Of a DNA stretch of 21,530 bases, positions 6,759 to 14,256 are shown piece after piece. This DNA is from JAXGVG01 sp040773965. Lineage in GTDB: Bacteria; Pseudomonadota; Alphaproteobacteria; UBA9219. The position numbers and the translations under genes are program-made. The stretch lies in contig JAXGVG010000013.1 in the NCBI GenBank assembly GCA_040773965.1, positions 1 through 21,530 on the forward strand, read 5' to 3'. Each line of letters opens with the position of its first letter. The first letter of the stretch is position 1. The notes below the pieces were generated by a model. The model was given only the letters and a program-made list of their open reading frames with translations. It did no database searches and had not been told where the DNA came from.

Positions 6759-8177
6759 ATGCAAATATTGCCTGTCATTCTGTCGGGTGGCGCCGGGACG
6801 CGGCTTTGGCCGGTGTCTCGCTCCGGCCATCCCAAGCAGCTTCAGGAACTTTGCGGCAAAGGCACTTTGTTGCAGCAAACGGCGCGGCGGCTTCCCGTCG
6901 ACGCCGAAACTCTGGGGCCCGTTGTTGTTTGCAACGACGACCAGCGCTTTATCATTGCCGAACAGCTGCGCGATGCCAAAATCAAACCCTCGATGATCGT
7001 GCTGGAGCCTATGGGGCGCAGTACGGCCCCTGCGTTGGCTATTCCGGCGCTTTGGGCGAAAAATCCGGCGGAGACGGTGCTCGTCGCCATGCCCGCCGAT
7101 CATTACATTACGGACAACGATGCCTTTCAGGCCTCTATCCGTCAGGCGGCGAACCTGGCTTTCAAGGGCAAGCTGATGACGTTAGGCATCAAGCCCAAGG
7201 CGCCGCATACAGGTTATGGCTACATTGAACTGGGCGATCTTCTGGGGGCGGACTCGCTGGCGCATGCCGTGGCGCGTTTCAAGGAAAAGCCCGATGCCGG
7301 GACGGCCGAAACCTATATTGCATGCGGGAATTTTCTCTGGAACTCGGGTATTTTTATTTTCCGCGCGGACGTCTATCTGGATGAGCTTGAGCGTCTGCAT
7401 CCTTCCATGATAGCCTCTTGCCGTAAAGCTTACCATCTCGCCAAGCACGACTACGATTTCCTGCGTCTCGATAAGGACAGCTTCGCCCAAGCTCCCGATT
7501 TGTCCGTCGATTATGCCGTCATGGAAAAGACCGATAAGGCGGGCGTTCTGCCCGTCAGTTTCGGTTGGAACGATATCGGCGGCTGGCAGGCGCTTTGGAA
7601 TTTAGGCGAAAAGGACGCTTGCAACAACGTCGTTTGCGGCGATGTTTTTACGCAAGATGTGAAAGATTCCTATATTCGAAGCGAACAGCGGCTGGTGGCC
7701 GTTCTTGGGCTGGCGGATGTCGTTGTCGTTGAAACGGCCGACGCGGTGCTTGTGGCCGACAGAAGCCGTGCCGAAGAGGTGAGGGACATTGTCCAAAAGC
7801 TCCGGGAGGACAACCGGTATGAAGAACACAGCCATGATAGGGTTTGGCGCCCGTGGGGCTATTACGAAAGGCTCGACGAAGGAGACCGTTTTCAGGTCAA
7901 GCTCATCATGGTCAAGCCCGATGGCAAGCTGAGCCTCCAGCTGCATCATCATCGCGCGGAGCACTGGGTTGTGGTCAGCGGAACCGCGAAAGTGACGCTT
8001 AACAACGACGTTTCGCTGATCGGTCCCAACGAGACGGCATACATTCCTCTTGGCACTCCGCACCGGCTTGAAAATCCGGGCAAGGTGCCTCTTTACCTGA
8101 TTGAGGTGCAATCCGGCGATTATTTGGACGAAGACGACATTCTCCGCTATGAAGACGTTTACCGCCGCGTTGTTTGA
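6759..8177 (+). CDS. manC: Mannose-1-phosphate guanylyltransferase / mannose-6-phosphate isomerase (bifunctional)
   Basis: 472 aa, the standard type II PMI-GMP length. The N-terminal nucleotidyltransferase starts with PVILSGGAGTRLWPVSR (5-21) and then HPKQ, the GTP-binding and lysine motif. EKPD and FGWNDIGGW (about 267-276) are the sugar-phosphate and metal-site blocks. The C-terminal cupin (about 350-470) has QLHHHRAEHWVVVSGTA and IPLGTPHRLENPG, the zinc-binding isomerase signature. It produces mannose-1-phosphate-derived GDP-mannose for Gmd and interconverts fructose-6-P and mannose-6-P. No phosphomannomutase gene is seen here, so that step must be encoded elsewhere. It is the first gene of the manC-wzm-wzt operon; the wzm start lies within about 10 bp of its stop. 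Confidence 0.95.
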   Translation: MQILPVILSGGAGTRLWPVSRSGHPKQLQELCGKGTLLQQTARRLPVDAETLGPVVVCNDDQRFIIAEQLRDAKIKPSMIVLEPMGRSTAPALAIPALWAKNPAETVLVAMPADHYITDNDAFQASIRQAANLAFKGKLMTLGIKPKAPHTGYGYIELGDLLGADSLAHAVARFKEKPDAGTAETYIACGNFLWNSGIFIFRADVYLDELERLHPSMIASCRKAYHLAKHDYDFLRLDKDSFAQAPDLSVDYAVMEKTDKAGVLPVSFGWNDIGGWQALWNLGEKDACNNVVCGDVFTQDVKDSYIRSEQRLVAVLGLADVVVVETADAVLVADRSRAEEVRDIVQKLREDNRYEEHSHDRVWRPWGYYERLDEGDRFQVKLIMVKPDGKLSLQLHHHRAEHWVVVSGTAKVTLNNDVSLIGPNETAYIPLGTPHRLENPGKVPLYLIEVQSGDYLDEDDILRYEDVYRRVV

Positions 8178-8185
8178 TTCCCTGC

Positions 8186-8965
8186 ATGCGCTACCTTAAG
8201 GACATCGTTCAATACCGCCACTTCTGGGTGCATCTCGCGCTTTCCGGTTTGCGTGCGCGTTTTCGCCGTTCTTATCTCGGCATTTTCTGGGTGGCGCTTC
8301 AGCCGTTGATCTTGACGTTGATTATTTCGACGGTGCTGAATTTCGTTTTTCACATGACGTTTGTGGAATACTCGATCTATATCTTTTCGGGCCTGATTGC
8401 ATGGGATTTTCTGAAGGGTTGCGTTGACTTCGGCGCCGCCAGCTTTCTGACCGCCGAGGGCTATATCCGGCAGGTCCGTTTGCCGATGGCGATATATCCC
8501 CTTAAGGCCGTTCTTTATTGCCTTATCGTATTCGGCATGGCGTTCGGCGGTTTCGCGCTTTACACGCTGTTGCTCGATCCGGGATGTTTTTCATGGCATT
8601 GGCTCTATGTGTTTCCTTTTCTGGTGACGCTCGTTGTTTTTGGCGCGCCGCTGGCCGTCATCAGCGCCATAGTCAACATCAAATTCCGCGATTTTGAGCA
8701 GTTTATCGGCCTTGTTCTGCAGATTGTCTGGTATATATCGCCGGTTTTTCTGCCGCGCGAGGTGTTCGACAAACCGCTGTTGCGCGACTGGACGGCGGTC
8801 AATCCCGTCGCGGCGCTTATGGATTTGTTTCGGCAGCCCATGCTGCACGGCATAACGCCCGACCGGGAATCGTATGGACTGGTATTCCTCTGGGCGTTGG
8901 GGTTGTGGGCGCTGGCCGTCGCGATGTTGGCGCGTAACGAGCGCAAAATCATTTTCTATTACTGA
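8186..8965 (+). CDS. wzm: ABC-2 type polysaccharide export permease (Wzm/KpsM-like)
   Basis: 259 aa from the ATG chosen here. A TTG at 8174 overlapping the manC stop would add four residues and cannot be excluded. The start MRYLKDIVQYRHFW...LRARFRRSYLGIFWVALQP is the characteristic amphipathic N-terminus of O-antigen/capsule ABC-2 permeases. About six hydrophobic segments follow (roughly 28-50, 60-75, 105-130, 140-165, 175-190 and 225-250). It forms the inner-membrane channel for an undecaprenyl- or lipid-linked glycan, with the ATPase encoded 7 bp downstream. Whether the cargo is O-antigen or capsule cannot be told. Confidence 0.9.
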   Translation: MRYLKDIVQYRHFWVHLALSGLRARFRRSYLGIFWVALQPLILTLIISTVLNFVFHMTFVEYSIYIFSGLIAWDFLKGCVDFGAASFLTAEGYIRQVRLPMAIYPLKAVLYCLIVFGMAFGGFALYTLLLDPGCFSWHWLYVFPFLVTLVVFGAPLAVISAIVNIKFRDFEQFIGLVLQIVWYISPVFLPREVFDKPLLRDWTAVNPVAALMDLFRQPMLHGITPDRESYGLVFLWALGLWALAVAMLARNERKIIFYY

Positions 8966-8972
8966 GCCCGGC

Positions 8973-9782
8973 ATGACCATCGAGACGATCGAACATGTTC
9001 TTCCGCCCATCGTCGAAAATCGAAGCAACGACGGCTGTTTCGTTCAACTGGACAACATTGTGTTGCGCTATCCAATCGGGCCTTTCGTCAAGGGAAGCAT
9101 CAAGACGGGCCTCTTCTCTCTTTTCGGCCATACGCCTCTGGAGGCGCGCCACAAGCGACCTTATGTCACGGCGCTCGATGGCGTGAGCTTTTCCATCAAA
9201 CGCGGTGAGCGCGTCGGAATCATCGGGCGGAACGGTGCGGGGAAGAGCACGACTTTGCTGACGATTGCGGGCATTTATCCCATCGCCGGCGGCAAACTGA
9301 CGGTGCAGGGCAAAATACAGGCTCTTTTCAATATTGGCCTGGGGTTCGAGCCGGACGCCACAGGGCGCGAAAACATTATCTATCGCGGCCTTTCCATGGG
9401 TTGCGCGCCTGCCGAGATCAGGGAACGTGCGGAAGAAATCATTGCTTTCGCGGACATCGGCGATTTTATCGACATGCCGCTGCGCACGTATTCGTCGGGC
9501 ATGTATGTGCGGCTGGCCTTTTCCATTTCGACATATCTGGAAGGCGATATTTTGTTGATCGACGAGGTCTTTAACGCGGGCGATGCGGCTTTTCAGAAGA
9601 AGGCGGTCGCGCGCATTCGCAATCTGGTGACAACGGCGGGGCTTGTCGTCATGGTGACGCACGACATGAGCATCGTGAACACAGCCTGTACACGCGCCTT
9701 ATGGATCGACCGGGGCCGTCTTCACATGGACGGCCCGGCGCAGGAAGTGGCCGCAGCTTATTTAAAAGAGACGGCGGGATAA
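8973..9782 (+). CDS. wzt: ABC transporter ATP-binding protein for polysaccharide export (Wzt/KpsT-like)
   Basis: 269 aa from ATG 8973. Extending the frame back to 8874 would put it inside wzm and gives an implausible Trp/Arg/Cys-rich leader. Walker A is GRNGAGKST (85-93), the ABC signature is the polysaccharide-transporter form YSSGM (173-177), Walker B is ILLIDE (193-198), and the switch histidine is H230. An extended N-terminal region (1-65) precedes the first beta-strand, as usual in this subfamily. The protein ends soon after the nucleotide-binding domain. It therefore lacks the C-terminal carbohydrate-binding domain of O9a-type Wzt, which implies chain-length-independent recognition. It powers the Wzm channel. 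Its stop is 3 bp from the convergent nadC stop. Confidence 0.9.
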   Translation: MTIETIEHVLPPIVENRSNDGCFVQLDNIVLRYPIGPFVKGSIKTGLFSLFGHTPLEARHKRPYVTALDGVSFSIKRGERVGIIGRNGAGKSTTLLTIAGIYPIAGGKLTVQGKIQALFNIGLGFEPDATGRENIIYRGLSMGCAPAEIRERAEEIIAFADIGDFIDMPLRTYSSGMYVRLAFSISTYLEGDILLIDEVFNAGDAAFQKKAVARIRNLVTTAGLVVMVTHDMSIVNTACTRALWIDRGRLHMDGPAQEVAAAYLKETAG

Positions 9783-9785
9783 GGC

Positions 9786-10643
9786 TTATTTCCCTTCCAG
9801 AAGATCAAGCCCAATATCCAGAACCGGCGCGCTGTGCGTGATCCATCCGACGGAAATGACATCGACGCCTGACGCGGCAATCGCTTGCACGTTCACCAGC
9901 GTCACGCCGCCGGAGGCTTCCGTCGTGAAGCGCCCATTAATCATAGTCACGGCTTGCCTGAGCTGCTCAGGCGGCATGTTGTCGAGCAACACCGCGTCGA
10001 TGGGGAGGTCGAGCGCTTCTCTCAATTGATCGAGACTGTCGACTTCAAGTTCGATCTTCATCTCAGGGTCGGCGGAAGCGCGCGCGGCTAAAACGGCCGG
10101 ACGCACGCCGCCCGCAATCGCTACGTGATTGTCCTTGATCAGCACCATGTCATGCAGGCCAAAGCGATGATTGACTCCGCCGCCCGCGCGCACGGCGTAT
10201 TTCTCGATCAGCCGAAGACCGGGCGTCGTCTTGCGCGTGCAACTGATACGTGCTTTGTGGGGTTTTGCCGCTTCAACCAGTTTGTGCGTTTCCGTGGCAA
10301 CGCCGCTTAAATGACAAAGGAAATTCAATGCGGTGCGTTCTGCTTTTAATATGTCGTGCGAAGAACCTTGCACGGTAGCAAGTGTGTCGTTCGGCTGGAC
10401 CGAATCGCCATCCGCTTTTAGGGGGGTGAAACGTACATCGGGGTTGCAAAGCTGGAAGGCCAACCGGGCAAGATCAAGACCGGCGACAACGCCTTCCTTC
10501 CGGGCGATCATCGCCGCGCGGCAGGTATGTTTTTTGGAAACGATGGCATCTGTCGTAACGTCGCCGGCCGTTCCCAAATCTTCCTCAAGCGCTTTTTGCA
10601 CGAGAGGCTTCAATTCGGAATCGGTAAGAGAAGAAAGAGGCAT
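9786..10643 (-). CDS. nadC: Nicotinate-nucleotide pyrophosphorylase (quinolinate phosphoribosyltransferase)
   Basis: 285 aa from the ATG at 10643, which has a strong ribosome binding site (AGGAAGGA) just upstream. A longer reading to 10712 would run into nadB. It converts quinolinate and PRPP to nicotinate mononucleotide. Seen motifs: EEDLGTAGDVTTD near the N-terminus, ERTALNFLCHLSGVAT, the substrate-binding TRKTTPGLR and EKYAVRAGGG, DMVLIKDNH, the C-terminal ELEVDSL and LLDNMPPE, and TTEASGGV. It is the last gene of nadABC, 13 bp after the nadB stop. Confidence 0.96.
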   Translation of the reverse strand: MPLSSLTDSELKPLVQKALEEDLGTAGDVTTDAIVSKKHTCRAAMIARKEGVVAGLDLARLAFQLCNPDVRFTPLKADGDSVQPNDTLATVQGSSHDILKAERTALNFLCHLSGVATETHKLVEAAKPHKARISCTRKTTPGLRLIEKYAVRAGGGVNHRFGLHDMVLIKDNHVAIAGGVRPAVLAARASADPEMKIELEVDSLDQLREALDLPIDAVLLDNMPPEQLRQAVTMINGRFTTEASGGVTLVNVQAIAASGVDVISVGWITHSAPVLDIGLDLLEGK

Positions 10644-10656
10644 AACCGATCCTTCC

Positions 10657-12183
10657 TCAAGCCGATCGCTGCAGGCCGATGGATGCTTCGGGCAAGGGCT
10701 GCACGTCGTCAAGTGTCAACGTCTCATGCCGTTGCCACGACGGGTTTGTTTCCGGGTAATCCGTGCGCCTGTGCGCCCCGCGGCTTTCTTTCCGCCGCAA
10801 AGCGGCTGTGGCGATCATGAGGCCAACAAGCGCCATATCGTTACGGGCGGACAAAGGCGTTAACTGCGCGATCGCTTTTTCCAGTCCCTCCAGGTTGCGT
10901 AAAACGCCCACATGCGCGGACATGATAGAACGAATAATCCGGCGTTCTTCCGGGATACTGGAGGTATCGTTTTCCGGGGGGGGCGAGACGGCCCTGATGG
11001 ACGCTTCGTCCGCGGCGGCGCTTCGTTCGCCGGCAATGTGTTCCGCAATCTGCCGGCCGAAGACGACTGCTTCCAGCAGCGAGTTGCTGGCCAGGCGGTT
11101 CGCGCCATGCAGCCCCGTCGCGGCAATCTCGCCGCACGCCCAAAGGCCCTTGACCGTCGTACATCCCCTGGCGTCCACGGCAACGCCGCCCATATGATAA
11201 TGCGCGGCGGGATGAACGGGGATCGGTTCACTGGAAGGATCGATCCCCGCCGCGGCGCAATAACCATGGATGGTCGGAAAGTGATCGGCAAAGTTGGGAA
11301 TCATTCGCGCATCGAGAAAAACCCTGCGGCCACGGCGCAATTGAGCCCAAATGGCGCGCGTGACGATGTCGCGCGGTTCAAGCTCGGCGCGCGGCGCGGC
11401 CGCCATAAACTTTTCGCCACGGTCGTTAATAAGAACGGCGCTTTCCCCGCGCAGCGCTTCGCTGGCGAGCGGCATGGGATCCGCGCCGACGTCGATAGCC
11501 GTGGGATGAAATTGCACAAATTCCAGATCGCGCAATTGCGCGCCCGCGCGGGCCGCCAGCGCAAGCCCGTGTCCCCATGAGCCGAGCGGGTTCGTCGTAT
11601 GCGCCCACAAAGCGCCGGTGCCGCCGGTCGCCAGCACAACGCAGTCCGTCGCGGCGTGAAACGTTTCGCCGTTGCGCCGGAATTGAACGCCGGTCACATG
11701 AGAATTGTCCGTTGTAATGGCCGTGGCTTCCGCGTCTTCGATGAGCGTAAGCGACGGCATAGCGCGCGCCATAGCTACCAGAGCCTGAATGATGGCCGCG
11801 CCTGTGCTGTCGCCCAGCGCGTGAACGATGCGGCGTTTTCCGTGCGCGCCTTCAAGCCCAAGCTTGCGTTTCCCATTTTCGTCGAAATCGAAGGGAACGC
11901 CCCATGCCGCCAGTTGTTCGATGGCCGCGGGCGCGGCTTTGGTGACGAGGTGGACGATCGCGGGATTGCATAGCCCTGCGCCGGCGGCAAGCGTGTCCGC
12001 CGCATGATACTCGGGCGAGTCGCCTTCGCCGACGGCGGCGGCAATGCCGCCTTGCGCCCAGCCGCTGCTCGTCCATTCGCCCGGCGTCTTGCGGACAAGA
12101 ACGGTGACGGGCATGGGCGCAAGCGTGAGCGCGACCGTCAGGCCAGCAAGTCCCGAACCGATGATAAGGGGTTGCGCGCTCAT
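10657..12183 (-). CDS. nadB: L-aspartate oxidase
   Basis: 508 aa flavoprotein that oxidises L-aspartate to iminoaspartate, the substrate for NadA. The FAD-binding GSGLAGL is at residues 9-15. SSGWAQGGIAAAV, the family's second signature, follows around 39-51. EFVQFHPTA, HPAAHYHMGG and CGEIAATGLHGANRLASNSLLEAVVFG form the substrate and flavin-binding core shared with succinate dehydrogenase flavoproteins. The C-terminal helical domain (about 405-508) is present but shorter and more divergent. ATG at 12183 lies 3 bp after the nadA stop, so the two are almost certainly co-translated. Confidence 0.96.
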   Translation of the reverse strand: MSAQPLIIGSGLAGLTVALTLAPMPVTVLVRKTPGEWTSSGWAQGGIAAAVGEGDSPEYHAADTLAAGAGLCNPAIVHLVTKAAPAAIEQLAAWGVPFDFDENGKRKLGLEGAHGKRRIVHALGDSTGAAIIQALVAMARAMPSLTLIEDAEATAITTDNSHVTGVQFRRNGETFHAATDCVVLATGGTGALWAHTTNPLGSWGHGLALAARAGAQLRDLEFVQFHPTAIDVGADPMPLASEALRGESAVLINDRGEKFMAAAPRAELEPRDIVTRAIWAQLRRGRRVFLDARMIPNFADHFPTIHGYCAAAGIDPSSEPIPVHPAAHYHMGGVAVDARGCTTVKGLWACGEIAATGLHGANRLASNSLLEAVVFGRQIAEHIAGERSAAADEASIRAVSPPPENDTSSIPEERRIIRSIMSAHVGVLRNLEGLEKAIAQLTPLSARNDMALVGLMIATAALRRKESRGAHRRTDYPETNPSWQRHETLTLDDVQPLPEASIGLQRSA

Positions 12184-12186
12184 TTT

Positions 12187-13185
12187 TCAGGTCACCGCGA
12201 TCATGCGCTCGACCGACTCGCGGGCGCGTTGGGCAATGGCGGCGGGAATGACGACCTCATGCGTCAGATTCTCAAGAGAATGACGAATGTTCTTAAGCGT
12301 GATGCGCTTCATGTGCGGGCACATTTGGCAGGGGCGCACGAAAGAAAGGTCCGGGTATTGCACAGCGAGGTTGTCGCTCATCGAACATTCCGTCACGAGC
12401 ATGACGGAAGAAGGCCGGTTGGCGGCAACCCATTCGCTCATGCGCGCGGTCGATCCGGCAAAATCGGCTTCCGCTACGACGCCGGGCGGGCATTCGGGAT
12501 GCGCCAGAACGGTAAGGCCCGGGGTCTGGTCCCGGAAAGCGCGAATGTCTTCCGGCGTGAAACGCTCATGCACTTCGCAATGGCCTTGCCACGTGACGAT
12601 TTTCACTTTCGTTTCCGCTGCCACGTTTTGGGCGAGGTATTCGTCCGGAAGCATGATGACTTCGGGGACGCCGAGCGATTCAACGATCTTTTTCGCGTTG
12701 CCGGACGTGCAGCAGATGTCGGATTCCGCTTTCACGGCGGCGGACGTGTTCACATAAGTGACGACCGGCACGCCGGGGTGGCGTTGGCGCAGTTGCCGCA
12801 CGTCCTCCGCCGTAATGGATTCCGAAAGCGAGCATCCCGCGGCCGGATCGGGTGTCAGGACCTTGCGGGACGGGTTCAGGAGCTTCGCCGTTTCGGCCAT
12901 GAAATGCACCCCTGCCACAACGATAACGGCGGCATCCGCCCTGGCGGCTTCGCGGGCAAGGACAAGGGAATCTCCCGTAATGTCCGCGACGCCATAAAAG
13001 ATTTCCGGCGTTTGATAATTATGGGCAAGAATGATGGCATGACGTTGTTTTTTCAGGGTTTGGATGGCCAAAATGTCGGCGGCAAACCCGGCCCATTCTT
13101 CCGGCGGGATGACGTTCTTGACTTTCTCATACAGCGGGGCCGTTGCCTTCAACGCTTCGCCGGCGGATAAAAAGGAACCTTCCAT
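12187..13185 (-). CDS. nadA: Quinolinate synthase A
   Basis: 332 aa from ATG 13185, preceded by GGAG. Extending the frame to 13299 adds a hydrophobic leader that would cover the operator region, so it is rejected. It condenses iminoaspartate with dihydroxyacetone phosphate to quinolinate using a [4Fe-4S] cluster. Likely cluster ligands are C118 (GCSLSES), C203 (GHCEVHE) and C289 in CQMCPHMK. LAHNYQTPEI, HFMAETAKLLNP and YVNTSAAVKAESDICCTSGN are substrate-binding hallmarks. It is the first gene of nadABC, divergent from the NrtR-type regulator. A palindrome overlapping its ribosome binding site suggests repression by that regulator. Confidence 0.96.
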   Translation of the reverse strand: MEGSFLSAGEALKATAPLYEKVKNVIPPEEWAGFAADILAIQTLKKQRHAIILAHNYQTPEIFYGVADITGDSLVLAREAARADAAVIVVAGVHFMAETAKLLNPSRKVLTPDPAAGCSLSESITAEDVRQLRQRHPGVPVVTYVNTSAAVKAESDICCTSGNAKKIVESLGVPEVIMLPDEYLAQNVAAETKVKIVTWQGHCEVHERFTPEDIRAFRDQTPGLTVLAHPECPPGVVAEADFAGSTARMSEWVAANRPSSVMLVTECSMSDNLAVQYPDLSFVRPCQMCPHMKRITLKNIRHSLENLTHEVVIPAAIAQRARESVERMIAVT

Positions 13186-13189
13186 ATTT

Positions 13190-13206
13190 ATGCTCCACAT
13201 GAGCAT
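13190..13206. promoter_or_regulatory. Candidate NrtR operator 1 (nadA side)
   Basis: ATGCTC (13190-13195), CACAT spacer, GAGCAT (13201-13206): a perfect 6+5+6 interrupted palindrome. It ends 4 bp before the nadA start codon and contains the nadA ribosome binding site (GGAG on the minus strand). A close relative lies exactly 60 bp away at 13250. Assignment to NrtR is inferred from the adjacent regulator gene. Confidence 0.6.
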
Positions 13207-13231
13207 TAAACGGGTATAAAAAGAGCGCCGC

Positions 13232-13260
13232 TTGCGGGCACCGGAAAATATGATCATACT
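13232..13260 (+). promoter_or_regulatory. Possible nrtR promoter
   Basis: TTGCGG (13232-13237), a 17-bp spacer and CATACT (13255-13260) make a moderate sigma-70-like promoter. The -10 lies inside candidate operator 2, which would give autorepression. Both hexamers are imperfect. Confidence 0.3.
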
Positions 13261-13266
13261 GAGCAT
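13250..13266. promoter_or_regulatory. Candidate NrtR operator 2 (nrtR side)
   Basis: ATGATC (13250-13255), ATACT spacer, GAGCAT (13261-13266): the same 6+5+6 architecture as operator 1, with one mismatch between half-sites. It ends 32 bp before the regulator's ATG. Two copies in a 113-bp divergent gap argue for cooperative binding by a dimeric regulator. Confidence 0.55.
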
Positions 13267-13298
13267 AAAGAAAGTCAAGAAGGTTACAAAAAACGCCA

Positions 13299-14201
13299 AT
13301 GGTTCCCAAGCGCCGTCAAAATGTGGTTGTCGAACTCCAGGCCGTTGCCGTGTCCGTGGCGAATCAAACGCCGTTTGTCATGGTCATGCCGGACAAGTCG
13401 CTGCCTTCGGGGCCGCTGGGCGCCGGGCACCGCACGCTCCAGCAAGGGTTGCGCGCATGGGTCGAGGAACAAAGCGGCCTGAAACTCGGCTATGTCGAAC
13501 AGCTCTATACCTTCGCGGACAGGGATCGCACGGCGGACAGGCGGCGCGTTGTCTCGATCGGCTATTTGGCCTTGACCCGCATGGCCTTGCACAATGCCAT
13601 GCCGTGGTATGACTTTTTTCCGTGGGAAGATCACCGCAAAGGCGTGCCGCAGCCGCTGATGGCGCGCATCATGGAGGGGCTTGAAGGATGGAAGAAAAAA
13701 GCGCCCGATGTCCCCACGCGCCGCGAACGCGAAGAGCGCATTGCCGTCGATTTTCCAAAAGACCCGCGCCGGTGGAACGAAGAGCTTGTGCTGCAGCGCT
13801 ATGAATTGTTGTGGGAAGCGGGCCTGATCAAGGAAGCGGCGCCGGGAAAAGGAGGAAAAATGGCGGGGGCTTTAGGCGTGCCGATGCCTCACGATCACCG
13901 GCGCATTCTGGCGACGGGCATGGCGCGGCTTCGCGCGAAGATCAAATACCGTCCGGTCGTGTTCGAACTGATGCCGGACCGGTTCACGCTCTTGCAGCTT
14001 CAAAGCACGGTGGAGGCGCTCGCGGGATTGCGCCTGCATAAGCAGAATTTTCGCCGTTTGGTGCAGGGGCAGGGCCTTGTCGAGGAAACGGGCGAATACC
14101 TTATCGAGAAGCGCGGACGCCCGGCAAAACTGTTCGCTTTCCGCCGCGAGGTCTTGCGCGAACGCGCGGCGGCGGGAACGAAGCTGCCAAGGGTGGGGTA
14201 G
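13299..14201 (+). CDS. nrtR: NUDIX-related transcriptional regulator of NAD metabolism (NrtR family)
   Basis: 300 aa. The N-terminal half is Nudix-like: V-A-V-S-V at the start, LPSGPLGAGHRTLQQGLRAW then VEEQSG in the place of the Nudix box, and GYVEQLYTFADRDR, a strong NrtR hallmark. The box lacks the canonical R-E-x-x-E-E pattern (it reads RAWVEE) and the upstream Glu, so hydrolysis is unlikely and ligand sensing is expected; NrtR proteins are known to bind ADP-ribose-type metabolites. The C-terminal part (about 220-290) is a winged helix: FTLLQLQSTVEAL, NFRRLV, GRPAKLFAFR. Divergent position next to nadABC and paired palindromes in the gap support repression of NAD synthesis. ATG 13299 is the only usable start, since an in-frame stop lies at 13266; a possible ribosome site (AGAAGG) is rather far upstream. 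Confidence 0.88.
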   Translation: MVPKRRQNVVVELQAVAVSVANQTPFVMVMPDKSLPSGPLGAGHRTLQQGLRAWVEEQSGLKLGYVEQLYTFADRDRTADRRRVVSIGYLALTRMALHNAMPWYDFFPWEDHRKGVPQPLMARIMEGLEGWKKKAPDVPTRREREERIAVDFPKDPRRWNEELVLQRYELLWEAGLIKEAAPGKGGKMAGALGVPMPHDHRRILATGMARLRAKIKYRPVVFELMPDRFTLLQLQSTVEALAGLRLHKQNFRRLVQGQGLVEETGEYLIEKRGRPAKLFAFRREVLRERAAAGTKLPRVG

Positions 14202-14223
14202 GAAGACTTAAGAAAACGGGCAT

Positions 14224-14249
14224 GTCATCCCCGTTTGCACGGGGATGAC
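14224..14249. terminator. Bidirectional hairpin between nrtR and aroA
   Basis: GTCATCCCCGT (14224-14234) and ACGGGGATGAC (14239-14249) form a perfect 11-bp stem with a 4-base loop (TTGC), placed between two convergent stops. There is no clear poly-T, so it may be a GC-rich terminator or one copy of a dispersed intergenic repeat. Confidence 0.6.
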
Positions 14250-14256
14250 GCCGTTC

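Noticed and set aside
12004..13170. 388-codon plus-strand open frame opposite nadA/nadB
   Set aside because: It is antisense to two securely identified genes, has Arg/His/Gly-rich low-complexity composition typical of GC-rich shadow frames and lacks a recognisable domain.
13186..13299. N-terminal extension of NadA to 13299
   Set aside because: The added residues are hydrophobic and unlike NadA, would swallow both operators and reach the nrtR start; ATG 13185 has its own GGAG.
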